Assembly (NCBI RefSeq): GCF_004210375.1
Contig: NC_134825.1
Coordinates: 7,874,001 to 7,938,000, forward strand
Length of the DNA: 64,000 nucleotides
From: Tachypleus tridentatus
Lineage: Eukaryota > Arthropoda > Merostomata > Xiphosura > Limulidae
Direction of reading: 5' to 3'
The notes below the pieces were generated by a model. The model had not been told where the DNA came from, searched no databases, and worked only from the letters and a program-made list of their open reading frames with translations. The translations under genes and the position numbers were made by a program. Positions within the stretch are counted from its first letter, which is position 1; every line of letters starts with the position of its first letter. Positions 1 through 12,523 of the stretch are shown here, one piece after another.

Positions 1-3000
1 TTTCTCTTTTGTTATTAAAAAACAACACATCCAAATACATCGAAAAATAAGGAAAGAGCACTAACTGTGTTTGACGTGTTTAAAACATCTTCCACACACA
101 AAAAGACTTTTTTTGCTACAGCCAGCCTCCATAATGTTGTGAATTAGGTAATACCAAAATGAGACAAGGTTAAAATAATAGTTAACATTTGTAATGTGAC
201 CCTATTCACAGCCTGTAATAATTTAGACCTGATGTCATGTATTTTCCAGTTGAAGGTAAGGTTGGCTAAGTTTGAGGTATTAAGTTTTGTAACTATTGTA
301 ATTTTTGCTATGTAAACTATTTCAATCCGTTTATTTTAAAATAGTATTACTCTTTATAAGTGTGTAATAGTACATAACAAATATCGCTTTTTTTTTTTTT
401 TTACTGAGACATCAGCTTTCACTATTATAGAACATTATATTAAATAAACTATTATTTGGCGTGATAGCGTTTAATTGCTACTTTTGAACCTATTTCCAGA
501 AAAACACACACACACAAAAGATGAATTTCATTGTAGTGAATGTTATTTTATCGTTTATGTAACAGTTTAACTTCTGGGTCCTAAACCAGTAAAAAGCATA
601 CACAATTTTAGCCTTTTATATAGAGGGCGCTTTTCGAGACGCTCTGTTTGCATTCTCAGGCCTTAACCCAAACTTAAAATTTTACCTCTGTCAGGCGCTG
701 AAATACTGACTGTAAGCCAAGTAAATCACTTGCATGTGAAGACCACGTGATTAAACGATTACTTGACCACCAAGCTAAACGTACGCAGTTGTAAACGTGT
801 TTCTGTAGATAGGGTGTAGTTCGTGTGGTTAAAACTGTAAACAAAAGAATTTTCGATTTAATAACAGGTCTCCATTTCAAAGTAATGTAAGTAAGGGTTT
901 TATTACTTGATGATTTGGGTAGTGTATTGATGAGGAACTAACTTTCAAAGATGGAAAAGGCCACCAACTGTTTTACACACTTTGTGAGTTACACAGAGAG
1001 CAGAATTATACTGAAACTTGAAACGGGTTTGTAGATCAACAAAGATGGAAGATTTATGGAACACACTCATCTCAGTCTTTACTGAAACATTTTCAAGTTT
1101 CAGATATGTGGAAAGCAGCTGGCGTCCGTTTTCATCTATTTTCCTTTATTATAATATATTTCATTTTAATCGTAATACGAATTTAAACTGCAAATTTGCA
1201 ATGACTTTTCTCATAAAGGTAGTAAAATATTTTTAAAGTCGGTGATGTAATTTGTAAAATAATGTGTTTGTGTGATATTAACTTATAATAGCATTTCGTT
1301 TATGTGCAGTAACGTATTAAATGTGTAAATAATATTTGATATATATATATAACTGTTGTTAAACGAGCCTTTCCCCAAAAAAGTAAACATAATTTGATAA
1401 GTAAAATGAAAAACTTGATTTAGTGTTTATCGTGACGGTTACTATTAACATAATATTACTATATAATAAAAGTTAATGCAACCAATTAATGTAAATTTTC
1501 AATTAACTGTGCTGCGTACCAATGATTTTCACTTTCAGTGCTGGTAAAGAAAATTGCAGCCAGTATACTAATAATTCTGTAATGATGTATGATTGCTTGT
1601 AACCCAAATTCTGAATATTAGAATGTTTTGCATTATTAATATTCTATTAGTGTGAAATTTTAGTACATCAATCAAGTGTATGTTTCATCGAGAAGACAAC
1701 AAGAGGAAAATTAGCAATGCCCTGGATATTGTAATAATGTGACTCAATGATTTTAGTCGTATTTATAATAAAACAAGGTGTAAAGAGGCACAGAATGACT
1801 GTTACACAGATAGCGTAAACGTTTGAAATGCATTTAAACCTAAAATGCAATAAGATAGGTGGGTACAGCGATATAAACAACATTAAAAATTCCAGAACGT
1901 CACAGCAGAACAACTTTCCAGACATTGTTTACACAGAACGGTGAAAACTTGATAAATAGGTGGAGCAGAGTTTGTTGTGCGCCTCGTGTCACGTACGCGT
2001 AGTGGTAATAAACGTGTCAAGTTGCACGAGCGACAAGGTAACGGAGTATTATGTAAACATATTTTGTTGTTATTGCAACAAGTAGCATATATAGTCAGAA
2101 TTTTGACTCGTGAGGTATTTTAATCATGTTTAACTCACTATGAAACATTATTAATTTCTAATGGTAACAACGTTTTTAAAAACCGAAAAACAAACGAAAC
2201 ATTTGTGTTAGGTGTGTGTGTGTACTGGTAGATGTATTACAACTCAATGTTTTTAATGTTATAGATGATTAACCACTTGATAATAGTAATAAGTTTGTGT
2301 GTGTGGTTAACAAAATTATTCCTGTCAAAACGTTTTTTACTTGAAAAATATATTTAAGAATGAAAGATATACCAGTTATTCCAAGCTAAGTAGCCAAATA
2401 ATCATTGAAACATATTGTTGTAAGCTATATTTTCATTGTTTTAGTTTAGGTTTAGCTAAAGGGTGCATGGTATTAAGATCAAACACTTTGACTAAAAATC
2501 GTTGTAAATACCAAAAACGTTTGCAATGACACCAAGGATCTAGTAATTTTGTTAGCACCTAGACTAGACATTATTATTATGACAACTGTAAATAATTAAG
2601 GATTTAGACTTCACTGAAGTATTGTGTGTGTGAATGATCAAGTGAAACTATCAGGTAAATGTTTTATATTTTGTAAGATAATCAGAAAACATTTGTTATT
2701 AATAAAAGAAATTTCTGTTAATTGCAATTAGTGTGATGTATCTCATGGATGACTAGCAAACCAGAAAGGTTAAGCCTTTTAATGAAGGAGGATATAGAAT
2801 CTGGGGTTTTGTGTACATCTCCTAACAAGATGCAAACATTTAAGTTATGGAGAAAAACAAAGATTTATATGCTGAGCGTTATTTGATGACACACTTGCAG
2901 TTTAAAATACAAGCAACTATACAGTTAACAGTAAGGAAAATTCATCTTGTGTTTGTGTGTAGGACTGAGTTTAAGCAGTGAAGACTAAGAGACAGCTGCC

Positions 3001-5860
3001 AGTTGAAGTTCTTTCATTCTTCCTTGTAACTTGGGCTAGAGTGTAAAGTAGTTAACATTTAAAATAACAAATATAACCTTTGGTTTAGCTTCAGTGAAAA
3101 CCAAGTTCCTACTAGGACTTTTTTAAACAATAATAAACTGTTTATTATACAGAAATTCACTCTCCATTAAATTATTCAGCAACTTATAGCAGGTTTATTC
3201 AAGATAAATGTAAGAAAATTAATGAAATTAAAACAAATGAAGAAGAAAGTTAACTATAATATTGTGAATGAATTTAGGACTTTTCATATAGTAAAACAAT
3301 AGGCAAATACACTAACCTTTTTCCAGCAATCAAAACAAGACATTTAGAAGCTTTTGTGCAGAAGTTAAAGTTATGGAGACACTGAAAATACTGTTTGAAT
3401 GTTATATCAGTCTGATAACCCGTGCAAATACTATGTGAAATTGTTGTAATCCTTATGTCGGATCTCTGTGAAATCTGTATTATGTCTTTGAAAAACCTGC
3501 TTTCCTAATCTCAAGTGTGTCAATAAACTGTCAACTTCCTGAAATAAGAAAATAGTGATTAGAAGTTTGTTAGGTCAACTGGCCAATCAGCATGCAACTG
3601 TAATCTGATTTTGTGAAAAGAATAATTCAGCTTGCTATTTGAAAATGCCAGTGTTATTCCTGTAAGAGAATCGTAAAAATAGGCTTCTTAATATTTGTTT
3701 TTTTTTCTTAAATATGGAAAACGAACGTAGAAAACTCCCATGAACACCCGTGTTTTATTTGTAGAACTATGAAATAACATTTTGAAAATTTACTTTCTTG
3801 ACCAAATGGATGGATAATCTATGCTATGATACTACAGTAATTTATTAGGTATACAGTAGTGTCACTTGAAGTTTGTTTATGAATTTGGTTTTATGACTTT
3901 GTGTTCAAGTGAAATTGGCTTGTAGCAGGTACTACATTGTTATCTTAAAAGTTAAAAACAAAGTAACATTTTTGGCTCAATGAAACGTAAAATCTTTATA
4001 AGATATTTCACCTGTCTGGTTTCAGTATCACAGTTACCATTGTTGAGACTAGCGATTACCAAAACTAGTCAATTGAAATATCTAGTAAAAAATTATCTTT
4101 CACTGTGCCAAAAACATTTTTGTTTGTTGTTATTCAAAATATAGTAGCACAGTATACCTAAAAAGAAATTGTAGTTCATTTTTGTTACATGTAATACTAC
4201 TAAATTTTTACTAAACAATTCAAATATAATGCCACAATATATTCCAACAGTATGATTGAATTACTTAATATTAAAGCATGTTGTTTTCTTTTTGTTAAAT
4301 GAATAGAGATGAACAATGATTTAAAGCAGGACTAGCATATTAATGCCAAGATAGGGCATTTAAATAACATTAGATGCTTCATGTCATGTGTCATTTGATT
4401 CTTTCAACTCTCCCCTTTAATAATCGGATGAAATAATTTCCAACTTGTGTACAGTTTTTGCCACTTTTCTCCTCAGGTGTGCTATATTTTATCACTCTTT
4501 CCTATTTTGTATTATTCTTTATCTTCCATTTTCAGAATGTTGTTTTTTCCCTCCTTCCCCTGATATCTAAGTTCATGCTGAAAATTTTATCCCAATCTTA
4601 CTCTGGTGTTGCTATGCCTCATTGTCCTCAACAGGTTGTATTTATGCTTTGGTTTACATGAGCTGAAGCTCTTTTTTTTTTTTTTTTTGGAATTTAAATT
4701 ATATAACCTTTTCTTGAGGCTTGAGGTTCTCATGTGTTGTCCTCTGTTAACATTTTTCTCACTTTTGTCTTGTCCTCCTCTCTCTTTTATGTTATCTATC
4801 TGCTGTCCATTTTCTGAGGAGTTTTCAGATGGTCTTATGTTGGAATGGTATAGTAAATGCCAACAGAAATAATGAGTCAGTTGCAGGGCAGATGTCACTT
4901 TTTTTATTTTGCCTTACTGAGCTACAGATGAAAATGGTAAGGACCTTCTTCCTTCTGCAAACCAAATTCCTGGCTCTATCTGGTTTTGGACTTTCATTGA
5001 CCCACTAGGTATGGTCTGATGTGTCCTAGCCACATTACATAGCCTGGTACAAGTTTTTGACTGTACTTGTATCTTTTACATATTCTCATGATACTTTCCT
5101 TCCTTTCCAGGGGGTGAGTATAACCTGATACAGATAAGGTGCTGACCTCTACAAGTATGCTTTGTATTGTTTCAAGGTAGAGGGTGTTATACTCCTTGGG
5201 TGTCATCTTCAGGTGCTTCTTGAAGGGGGCTCATCTAGGCAAATTTTCATACTGGTCTTTCCACCATTTTATGTGGGATTCTATAAAGATATGTCCAGAG
5301 ATTATGTATTAAATCAGAAGTTAATAAATTCCAACACCGAAAGTGTAGTTTTGATAGATATGCACTTCTGTTCACACATTCCATTCTTCATGTGCATTTT
5401 ACTTTCTTGTCTAACCTCAAAATGATGAGTGAATGATCAGTATAGAGGGAGCTAACTGTACTAGGAGACAGTTTTGTACTTTTATTGATGGAGGATTGTC
5501 ACTTGCTCATTTGCATGCAACAAATACCAGCATCATGGAAATGTGCAAGATTAGGTGGAAGCATTGTGACTAGTAAAATAGTTGGCCTAGATGGATCGAT
5601 GTGTTCCTTATTGTCTTTAAGTTTCACATTATGTTATAATAAGTGTTGTATTCAAACTAGTAGCATTCTGCTTTGGTTTTAATCCATTCTCCATAAAAAA
5701 CACCCTCTTTGAAATATCTTAAAATTGTTCAGTTTGTAATTGTCATTCCTACTTTTATTAGTGTCTTATATTTTAATATTAAACCTTGCCTGTGCTATTT
5801 TAGAATGCAGAAGAGTATGAAACTGTCTTCTCCTGTGTGATAGAAAAGTGCCCACTCCTG
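1..5860. other. AT-rich intergenic DNA
   Basis: No supported gene. Short open frames look random. There is a CpG-richer patch at about 1970-2040 and T/A homopolymer runs at about 390 and 4672. The stretch 4440-5430 has longer, low-complexity-biased frames on the - strand with several stops; I recognise no protein in it. Confidence 0.6.
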
Positions 5861-5862
5861 TA

Positions 5863-6101
5863 CAGGGTGGTCCGTAAGTCCCTACCCATCCATGTGTTAT
5901 TGTGTTATATTCAATAATACTAATGATGAGTTGAAGGCAACTGTTATCGTGGCATTTGAAACAATAACCTCTGCTATGTTGAGGAAAATGTCTCACAGAA
6001 CATGGCATCACATAATATTATGCAGTGAGAATGAGGGACAGCACACAGATACACTGGATACTTAAGATATATGGATGGGTAGGGACTTACGGGCCATCCT
6101 G
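5863..6101. mobile_element. TA-flanked MITE of Tc1/mariner type
   Basis: Inverted ends of about 30 bp: left CAGGGTGGTCCGTAAGTCCC continuing TACCCATCCAT, right the reverse complement with two or three changes (CAGGATGGCCCGTAAG...). TA dinucleotides flank both sides (5861-5862 and 6102-6103). The 239-bp interior has no transposase frame. TA target and GGTGG-type ends suggest mobilisation by a Tc1/mariner transposase; this is inferred. Confidence 0.8.
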
Positions 6102-6597
6102 TATTTCACTGTTGCTTTCAATTGCTTTATGTTGAAACAACAGTTTGACAGTTTTTATTATATTGAAAATTGTTTTTTATTTTCAAAACCAATTCAGTTA
6201 TTTGTAGTTGCTCCAGTATAACAAAACTTCAGTGAGTGTGGCATTGTTAATGTTCTCTTGCTGGGTCACACAGTGTACCACTTATTAAGTTCCCCCATCC
6301 ATGATACAGATATACATACAAATGGTAATTGGAAAATTCTGGTATTTTATTAGCATTTTAAGGTCTCTCAAAAGTGATGGTTTAATCAGTATTCTAAATA
6401 GTTATTGAAGAAATATTTTACAAAACTTAATTAATGTTTTTGTTTTAAATTGTGCAAAATCTTTGGATGCATGCTCTTCAGCAAGGGCCGAAAGATACCA
6501 AACTCTTCCAAAAGTAGAAAAATAATGTCATTTATGAAGTTACTTTTTTATGAGTAGTATAGAGATATATGAATTGTAAAATAAATATAATAATTGA

Positions 6598-7305
6598 CAT
6601 CTGTTTGTATTTACTTCTTATAAATTTATAAACTAGATGCCTTAGTCTTAAGGTTCCAATGGTGCTGTAGGGAGACTAAAAAATAAACAACAGTATAGAA
6701 ATTACATGGGAAAATATTTGACAAATCTTAATATTTGGTGCACTAAATTCAGTAAGATATCATATTACATCTTCATGATAGCATATTTTGTTTCTTGAAA
6801 TGAATTGATCAAACTATGGATCCATGCTCAGGATCTTAAAATAAAAAAGTCAAATTCATGATGATGAGAAACCAACTTGATGTAAAAATGTATTCTAAAA
6901 GTGGTTGGTGTGGGTATTAAAAATTTAATCAAAGTAAAGTACAGAACAAACATCTGTTTGTATTTACTTCTTATAAATTTATAAACTAGATGCCTTAGTC
7001 TTAAGGTTCCAATGGTGCTGTAGGGAGACTAAAAAAATAAACAACAGTATAGAAATTACATGGGAAAATATTTGACAAATCTTAATATTTGGTGCACTAA
7101 ATTCAGTAAGATATCATATTACATCTTCATGATAGCATATTTTGTTTCTTGAAATGAATTGATCAAACTATGGATCCATGCTCAGGATCTTAAAAATAAA
7201 AAAAGTCAAATTCATGATGATGAGAAACCAACTTGATGTAAAAATGTATTCTAAAAGTGGTTGGTGTGGGTATTAAAAATTTAATCAAAGTAAAGTACAG
7301 AACAA
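6598..7305. repeat. 353-bp tandem duplication (two copies)
   Basis: 6598-6950 and 6951-7305 are almost identical direct copies starting CATCTGTTTGTATTTACTTC and differing mainly in A-run lengths. The end of each copy contains the loop sequence of the invertible element described at 23.2 and 26.7 kb (GTATTAAAAATTTAATC, AGTACAGAACAA). No coding content. Confidence 0.92.
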
Positions 7306-7796
7306 TGTTTTGACCTTAGGTCATCTTTAGGTTGACAGTTTGAAATTGGCTGTGATGGATATAAGATTTTAGGGGTCATTGCAGTTTGATGTTAGGTTAT
7401 TAATTATTAGGTTATCACATAAAACAAATTATTTTGTTTCACATCCTTCACAAGCATAATTTCTTAAGACTTAGAAAGCTGATACAAGCAGCAACTGAGT
7501 AAAAAGGTTGTAACTTGGAGAGATGTTTGTTTACTTCTTTATTTACTGTTCTGTGTTTAAAAAAAAAAGTTTAAGAACTTGTTTGTAAATAGTAATAATA
7601 TATATACATATAACATTTATAATAATTGAAATATGACTATTTTACCAAATACTAGTCCACTAAAATGCAGCATAGATAGGTCAGTTTGTAAAAACTAAAG
7701 GCCAGTTTAATATTATTGGGTGTGGTAACATGAATGCGTCATTGTAACTTCTGTATTGCTAGCCAGTCACATCTGAAAGGTTAATATAATAAGAAT

Positions 7797-7827
<31 letters not shown>

Positions 7828-8779
7828 GTGTGTGTGTATGTATAAAGTTATTTAGTCTAAACATTTATGTCTTTGTTTTATAATCTGTAGTCATTCTAGA
7901 ACAAAAAAGGCATAACTTATATTAGTTTCTTTATTTTAAATGGTGGTTACAAGATTGGTCAAATTGACTGAACCAATACAGAGATTTGTTAGTGAGAATA
8001 ACATAAAATATAAAAGGTTTTTGTTAAGAAACATTTGATAAAACTATGGACATTATACAGGATTCACGTGTGAAATTTAAAATTTTTCTGATGCATAAAA
8101 GTATTTTTAATCTTAAAATTAAAAATTATTTTTTCATGTTGGATAGATGACATGCAAAAATAAAAAAAAGTATGAGAAGAACGTTGCTTAACAAACCTTA
8201 AGACTTGATAAAACAAAATGATATTTTGCATATAAAATCGTTATAAAGTTTACTGATAATCTGTCGGATTTTGTGAACATATGCTTATTAATTTAAAAGT
8301 AATGGCGTGAAAAGTATAACAAGCACAAAATGGTTACAAGGTCTATCCTTGGGACCAAGCTCATGTTGAAAGAGTATAAAGACCAACAAGTTTGTACTCC
8401 AGAATCTTGTAAATTTTATAAATTACATAGAGGGGATATCACATTCTATCCAGTATAAATACTTACATCGAGCCATCAGTAAAATTTTTAACTCAGATTT
8501 TGAAAGTATTTTTAGAGTAAATACTTTAATTTGTTGACAGCTTGAATCACAGTGTGATTATTAATATGTAACTTTGTGATATTGAGTCACTTTTCACAAA
8601 TGTACCACTACATGAAACTATTATCTTATAATAACTAGGACAAGGTATTACACAACCTGACCTTATGACAGCTCTTTGTTTAATAGTAAATGATACAGAT
8701 TTGTAAATTTAGAGTAATTATGTGATTTATTTTTACTTTGTACTCTTTCAAACCTCTTGCTTTCATAAAATACTTTGGA
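7306..8779. other. AT-rich DNA, no gene seen
   Basis: 7306-7345 continues the loop-element homology (GACCTTAGGTCATCTTTAGG). A dinucleotide-rich stretch (TA)n(CA)n(TG)n lies at about 7798-7840. Otherwise no feature recognised. Confidence 0.6.
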
Positions 8780-9055
8780 GGCCTAGGCTGGCCAGGTGGT
8801 TAAAGCATTCGACTCTTAATCTGAGGGTTGCGGATTTGAATCCCCATCACACCAGACATGCTAGCCCTTTCAGCCATGAGGGCTTAATAATGTGATGGTC
8901 AGTCCCACTATTTCTTGGTAAAAGAGTAGCCCAGTAGTTGGCAGTGGGTGGTGATGACTAGCTGCCTTCCCTCTAGTCTTACACTGCTAAATTAGGGATG
9001 GCTAGTGCAGACAGTCCTCGTGCAGCTTTGCGAGAAACTCAAACTAAACTAAAAA
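8780..9055 (+). mobile_element. tRNA-derived SINE, family 1
   Basis: Begins with a tRNA-like head (GGCCAGGTGGTTAAAGC, then CGACTCTTAATCTGAGGG and a B-box-like TTTGAATCCCC) followed by the family body (CATGCTAGCCCTTTCAGCC, ...GATGACTAGCTGCCTTCC..., CTAAATTAGGGATGG) and an A-rich tail. The other copies in this window share the same body. Confidence 0.9.
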
Positions 9056-9169
9056 TACTTTGGTTAACTTTCATTTTGTCAAAGCTCTGTGTAAGAACAC
9101 AGAATTTATACTACTGTTTATTCACCACCTACTTTCCAGCAAAATGTCTTGTTATTTCTCGGATATCTT

Positions 9170-9395
9170 GTTAAGATCTTCATCTACTTGTATTAAATGT
9201 TAAGATCTTCATCTACGTGTATTAAATCTTAAGATCTTCATCTACGTGTATTAAACGTTAAGATCTTCATCTACGTGTATTAAACGTTAAGATCTTTATC
9301 TATGTGTATTAAACGTTAAGATCTTCATCTACGTGTATTTAACGTTAAGATCTTCATGTATTGAGCATTAAGATCATAATCTATGTGTATTCAAT
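9170..9395. repeat. 29-bp minisatellite, about 7-8 copies
   Basis: Unit approximates GTTAAGATCTTCATCTACGT plus GTATTAAAC. The last copies are diverged. AT-rich and non-coding. Confidence 0.88.
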
Positions 9396-12300
9396 AGGAA
9401 GATATTTAGTATATGTGTGAAACTTCATAAAACTTTCATGGAATTGAAACAGGTTACTTAATCCCATTACTGCTGTTGAAAGTTAAAATGGTTTTACATT
9501 CAAATTTCACAATAGAGGAGTTGTTAACATATTTAGTCGATAAAAATAGTTATATGACACGTTGGACATCTTACAGAGGTAAGATTTACTTGCATCTTTA
9601 ACATCTCTGTGTTAATGCTAGACAGCAATAAATTTGATACTGAAGAAAACTCAAGTGATTCCAGTTATTTTGATGGTGTTGATTTCAACAATGTAGTCAA
9701 AATTTGTTCACCTCCTATAGATTTTGAGTAATTGTAATATCACAACATTTCATCAGCACTGTGAAATACCACACAATCAGTACTGTATGACATGAAGTTA
9801 TGTTAATTTGGTGGTATAATGGGTGTAAGGTGTACATTTTTGATGACTTCAAAGACTGACTGTATTATGTTGGTTTAAAGTTCCAAATATATCATCCATG
9901 TACGTTGTTTGCTCTCAAAGTATTTGTAGCAAATTGCACCATTTTCGCGTTCATCTGCTCCACCCAGGAGTCTCAATATGGTCATGTGCTTAGTTTGTTG
10001 AAACATTAAACAAGATCAGACCTTCAACTGAGCACAAGAGACAGTCAGATGCTTCTGTCTTTCTCATTCAGTTGGTCACTTTGCCTTGCTCTGTAGAGAT
10101 ATAATCAGATTCAGTAAAATTACTGTTTAAAATCTCTTAAACTCCATTCTGTGCAACAAAAAAAATATTTGTTTTGAAAATCATTTGAAATGCTGGCTGC
10201 TTCCAGTTCATGTAAAGTCTAGAAGTGCAAAAACTATCCAAACAATTTCAGCAACATTTGTTGAGAATGTATTTTGTGCATTTATTGAGACCTTCTTGGG
10301 ATGAAATATGTCTTCTGTTGTCTAAATATGGGTGTCCAGATTTTCCAGTTGCTTCGATATTCTTGTCTTCTCATGCACGTAAAGGCAGGGCTGGTGCAAT
10401 GTGTTTTGCCACCTTGTGCAAACACTGACTGTGTCATTCACCATCAACTCTTCTACCATTATAGGAGTTCTACACAGTCACAAGAGCATTCTGCTCTGTT
10501 CAAATATATATGTTGTATGCCCAGTTGCACCAGCACAACATAATGCACACAGTCTGAGAAGATGGCAGATGCTTCCTCTTAAAAGAAATGGAAACATTGC
10601 CAGTGGAAATCAACAAATAATGGGCAGGTTACCAAACATCCTTCTTTGTAGTCTTAAGAACGATAAAGGTAATGCATGGTCTGGTAGTTAAACATGACCA
10701 TTTTCTTTGCACTTGAACTGTATAAGCAAATTCATAATTCTGACAAAAGTGGTAAGTAGTTTGAATTTTGATGTGAAGGATCATGCATGCTGGTTTGGAG
10801 ACAACTGTTAATGGGCTTCCTGATTTTGATGTAGAATTTCAAATGTAGTATTTATGTGTCAGGTAAGTTCACATTATAATAAAAATAGATTTTTCTAATG
10901 CTTGTCATTTATCAGAAGAAATGATGGTGAATTTTTGAACAAATTGTTTAGTTTAATGATTCTTTGCTTTAATTATAAAACTTGTATATTTCTATAGATC
11001 AAGAATTAATGTATTAATTAACATCTTTAAGTAGAGAAAAGTGAATGCTTTATCTTAATTACAAGTTTTATATTAATAATTTGCTAAAATAATTCAGTTA
11101 ATTCTCAAGAGAGTGACAGCTATGAAAATGTTTACTGAGTGTAAACCTATAAACATAAACGACCACTGAGAATGGAAACAGTTGCAATAGTATGTGAGTT
11201 TTTAACAGAAAGACTTCAGTTTAAACATAACATTAAAGGATAACAAGAGGTCCTTTGGTTCATATAGGCCATCCTAGCCATTAAATTAAATACTAAAATC
11301 TTAATCAGCCCTTGTTATTAAAATATATATATATATATATATATCAATTTCTCCCTTAAACTTTCTTAAATTATTTACCACATCTAAACAAACCTGTTCT
11401 GAAGGATAAACAACCACCCTGTTAGAAAAGTAAAGCTCTCTAAGTCAAGGTGATCTTTACCCATTTAGAATTTATATTTGTGACCCCTGGTCTTATCATT
11501 TTCACTATTAAATATGAAGACAAAAAGCATTAACACTGTCAGTTCCTGAACACTGAATCAGATTCTCTCTAACCCTTCTCTCAAAAGAGAAAACAACTTT
11601 GGAAGCCTTAACCTTTCTATGCCAAGTCTAATAGTCCTTCTCTGAGGTATTTCCAACAGTTCAATATCCTGTTTAAGGCTAAATATACTATTCTAAATGT
11701 GACATAATCAGTAAAAGTTAGTGTGATTTGCTTGTTCATATTGATGTAGATGTAAAGTTAATATATGTGTAGTTGTTAAATTATAGAAGGATGCCCATCT
11801 GCAAGGCATACTTTTTGGACAGACACCACAGTTTGTAATATGTATAAAAGTTTATCTATTTATAATTAAATGCTAATGTTGTATGAAGAGAACGTAAAAT
11901 AAGAACTAAATGTATTTACAACACACTAGTGTTACAGTTTGCAAACTGTGGAGTATGCCCCTAGTGGGGTTGCAGAAAGTTTATAAGGGGTGTGAAGTTA
12001 TAGCTGTAAGAGCATACAAGTTCTATATCAAAATATGTATTTAAAAATAAAGAAGCTGTTAAGACTACCATACAGATACTAAATGAATATATAGTAGCAA
12101 CAGTTAATATGAGAAAAAAATAGTGTGGAATGAGTGAGTGTGTGGAAATGTGGTGAGATGCAATCAAATACATGCTTATAAAAATAAGAGTGTGTCCCAA
12201 GTTAAATTGCTCTAGTGCACTGGATATTTAAATTTTAACCTTGCATGATAATTTTAAAATGCTGTTTCTTGCATTTACAAATATACTTACAAGTGTATAG

Positions 12301-12455
12301 TTTCCCACTCTGTTCTTTGTCAAAGACTAATAGCCACTTAGCCAATAACCTGGAGTTCAGCATATATTCTAGTAGTTTAGTGTGAAATTAAAAACTTAAT
12401 TTTTTTATACTCCATGTCCACTACAGATATGGATAGAAGACTTTCACTGTTGCAG
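9396..12455. other. AT-rich intergenic DNA upstream of ETFRF1
   Basis: No supported gene. The + strand at about 9614-9730 reads as a short acidic Ser-rich segment ending in a stop, and 10.2-10.7 kb has overlapping open frames; both may be remnants of a dead transposon. An (AT)n microsatellite lies at about 11322-11344. The ETFRF1 promoter or an untranslated first exon could be here but no signal is convincing. Confidence 0.5.
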
Positions 12456-12481
12456 TAAGATACTTGGAGGAAACAGTCATT

Positions 12482-12523
12482 ATGGGCTCATACCGAAGTC
12501 GTGTGATACAGCTTTACAAAAAT
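12482..12523 (+). CDS. ETFRF1: ETFRF1 coding exon 1
   Basis: Encodes the first 14 residues and ends on a complete AAT codon before GTAAGT. Upstream, a pyrimidine-rich tract ending TTGCAG at 12455 could be the acceptor of this exon, which would then have a 26-base 5' untranslated part; an alternative acceptor is CTACAG ending at 12426. This exon is too short to be found by ORF length. Confidence 0.88.

Noticed and set aside
4440-5430. Possible protein gene on the - strand (frames 4587-4898 and 4994-5206)
   Set aside because: The frames are low in complexity (poly-Lys from a T-run), interrupted by stops, and match nothing I recognise.
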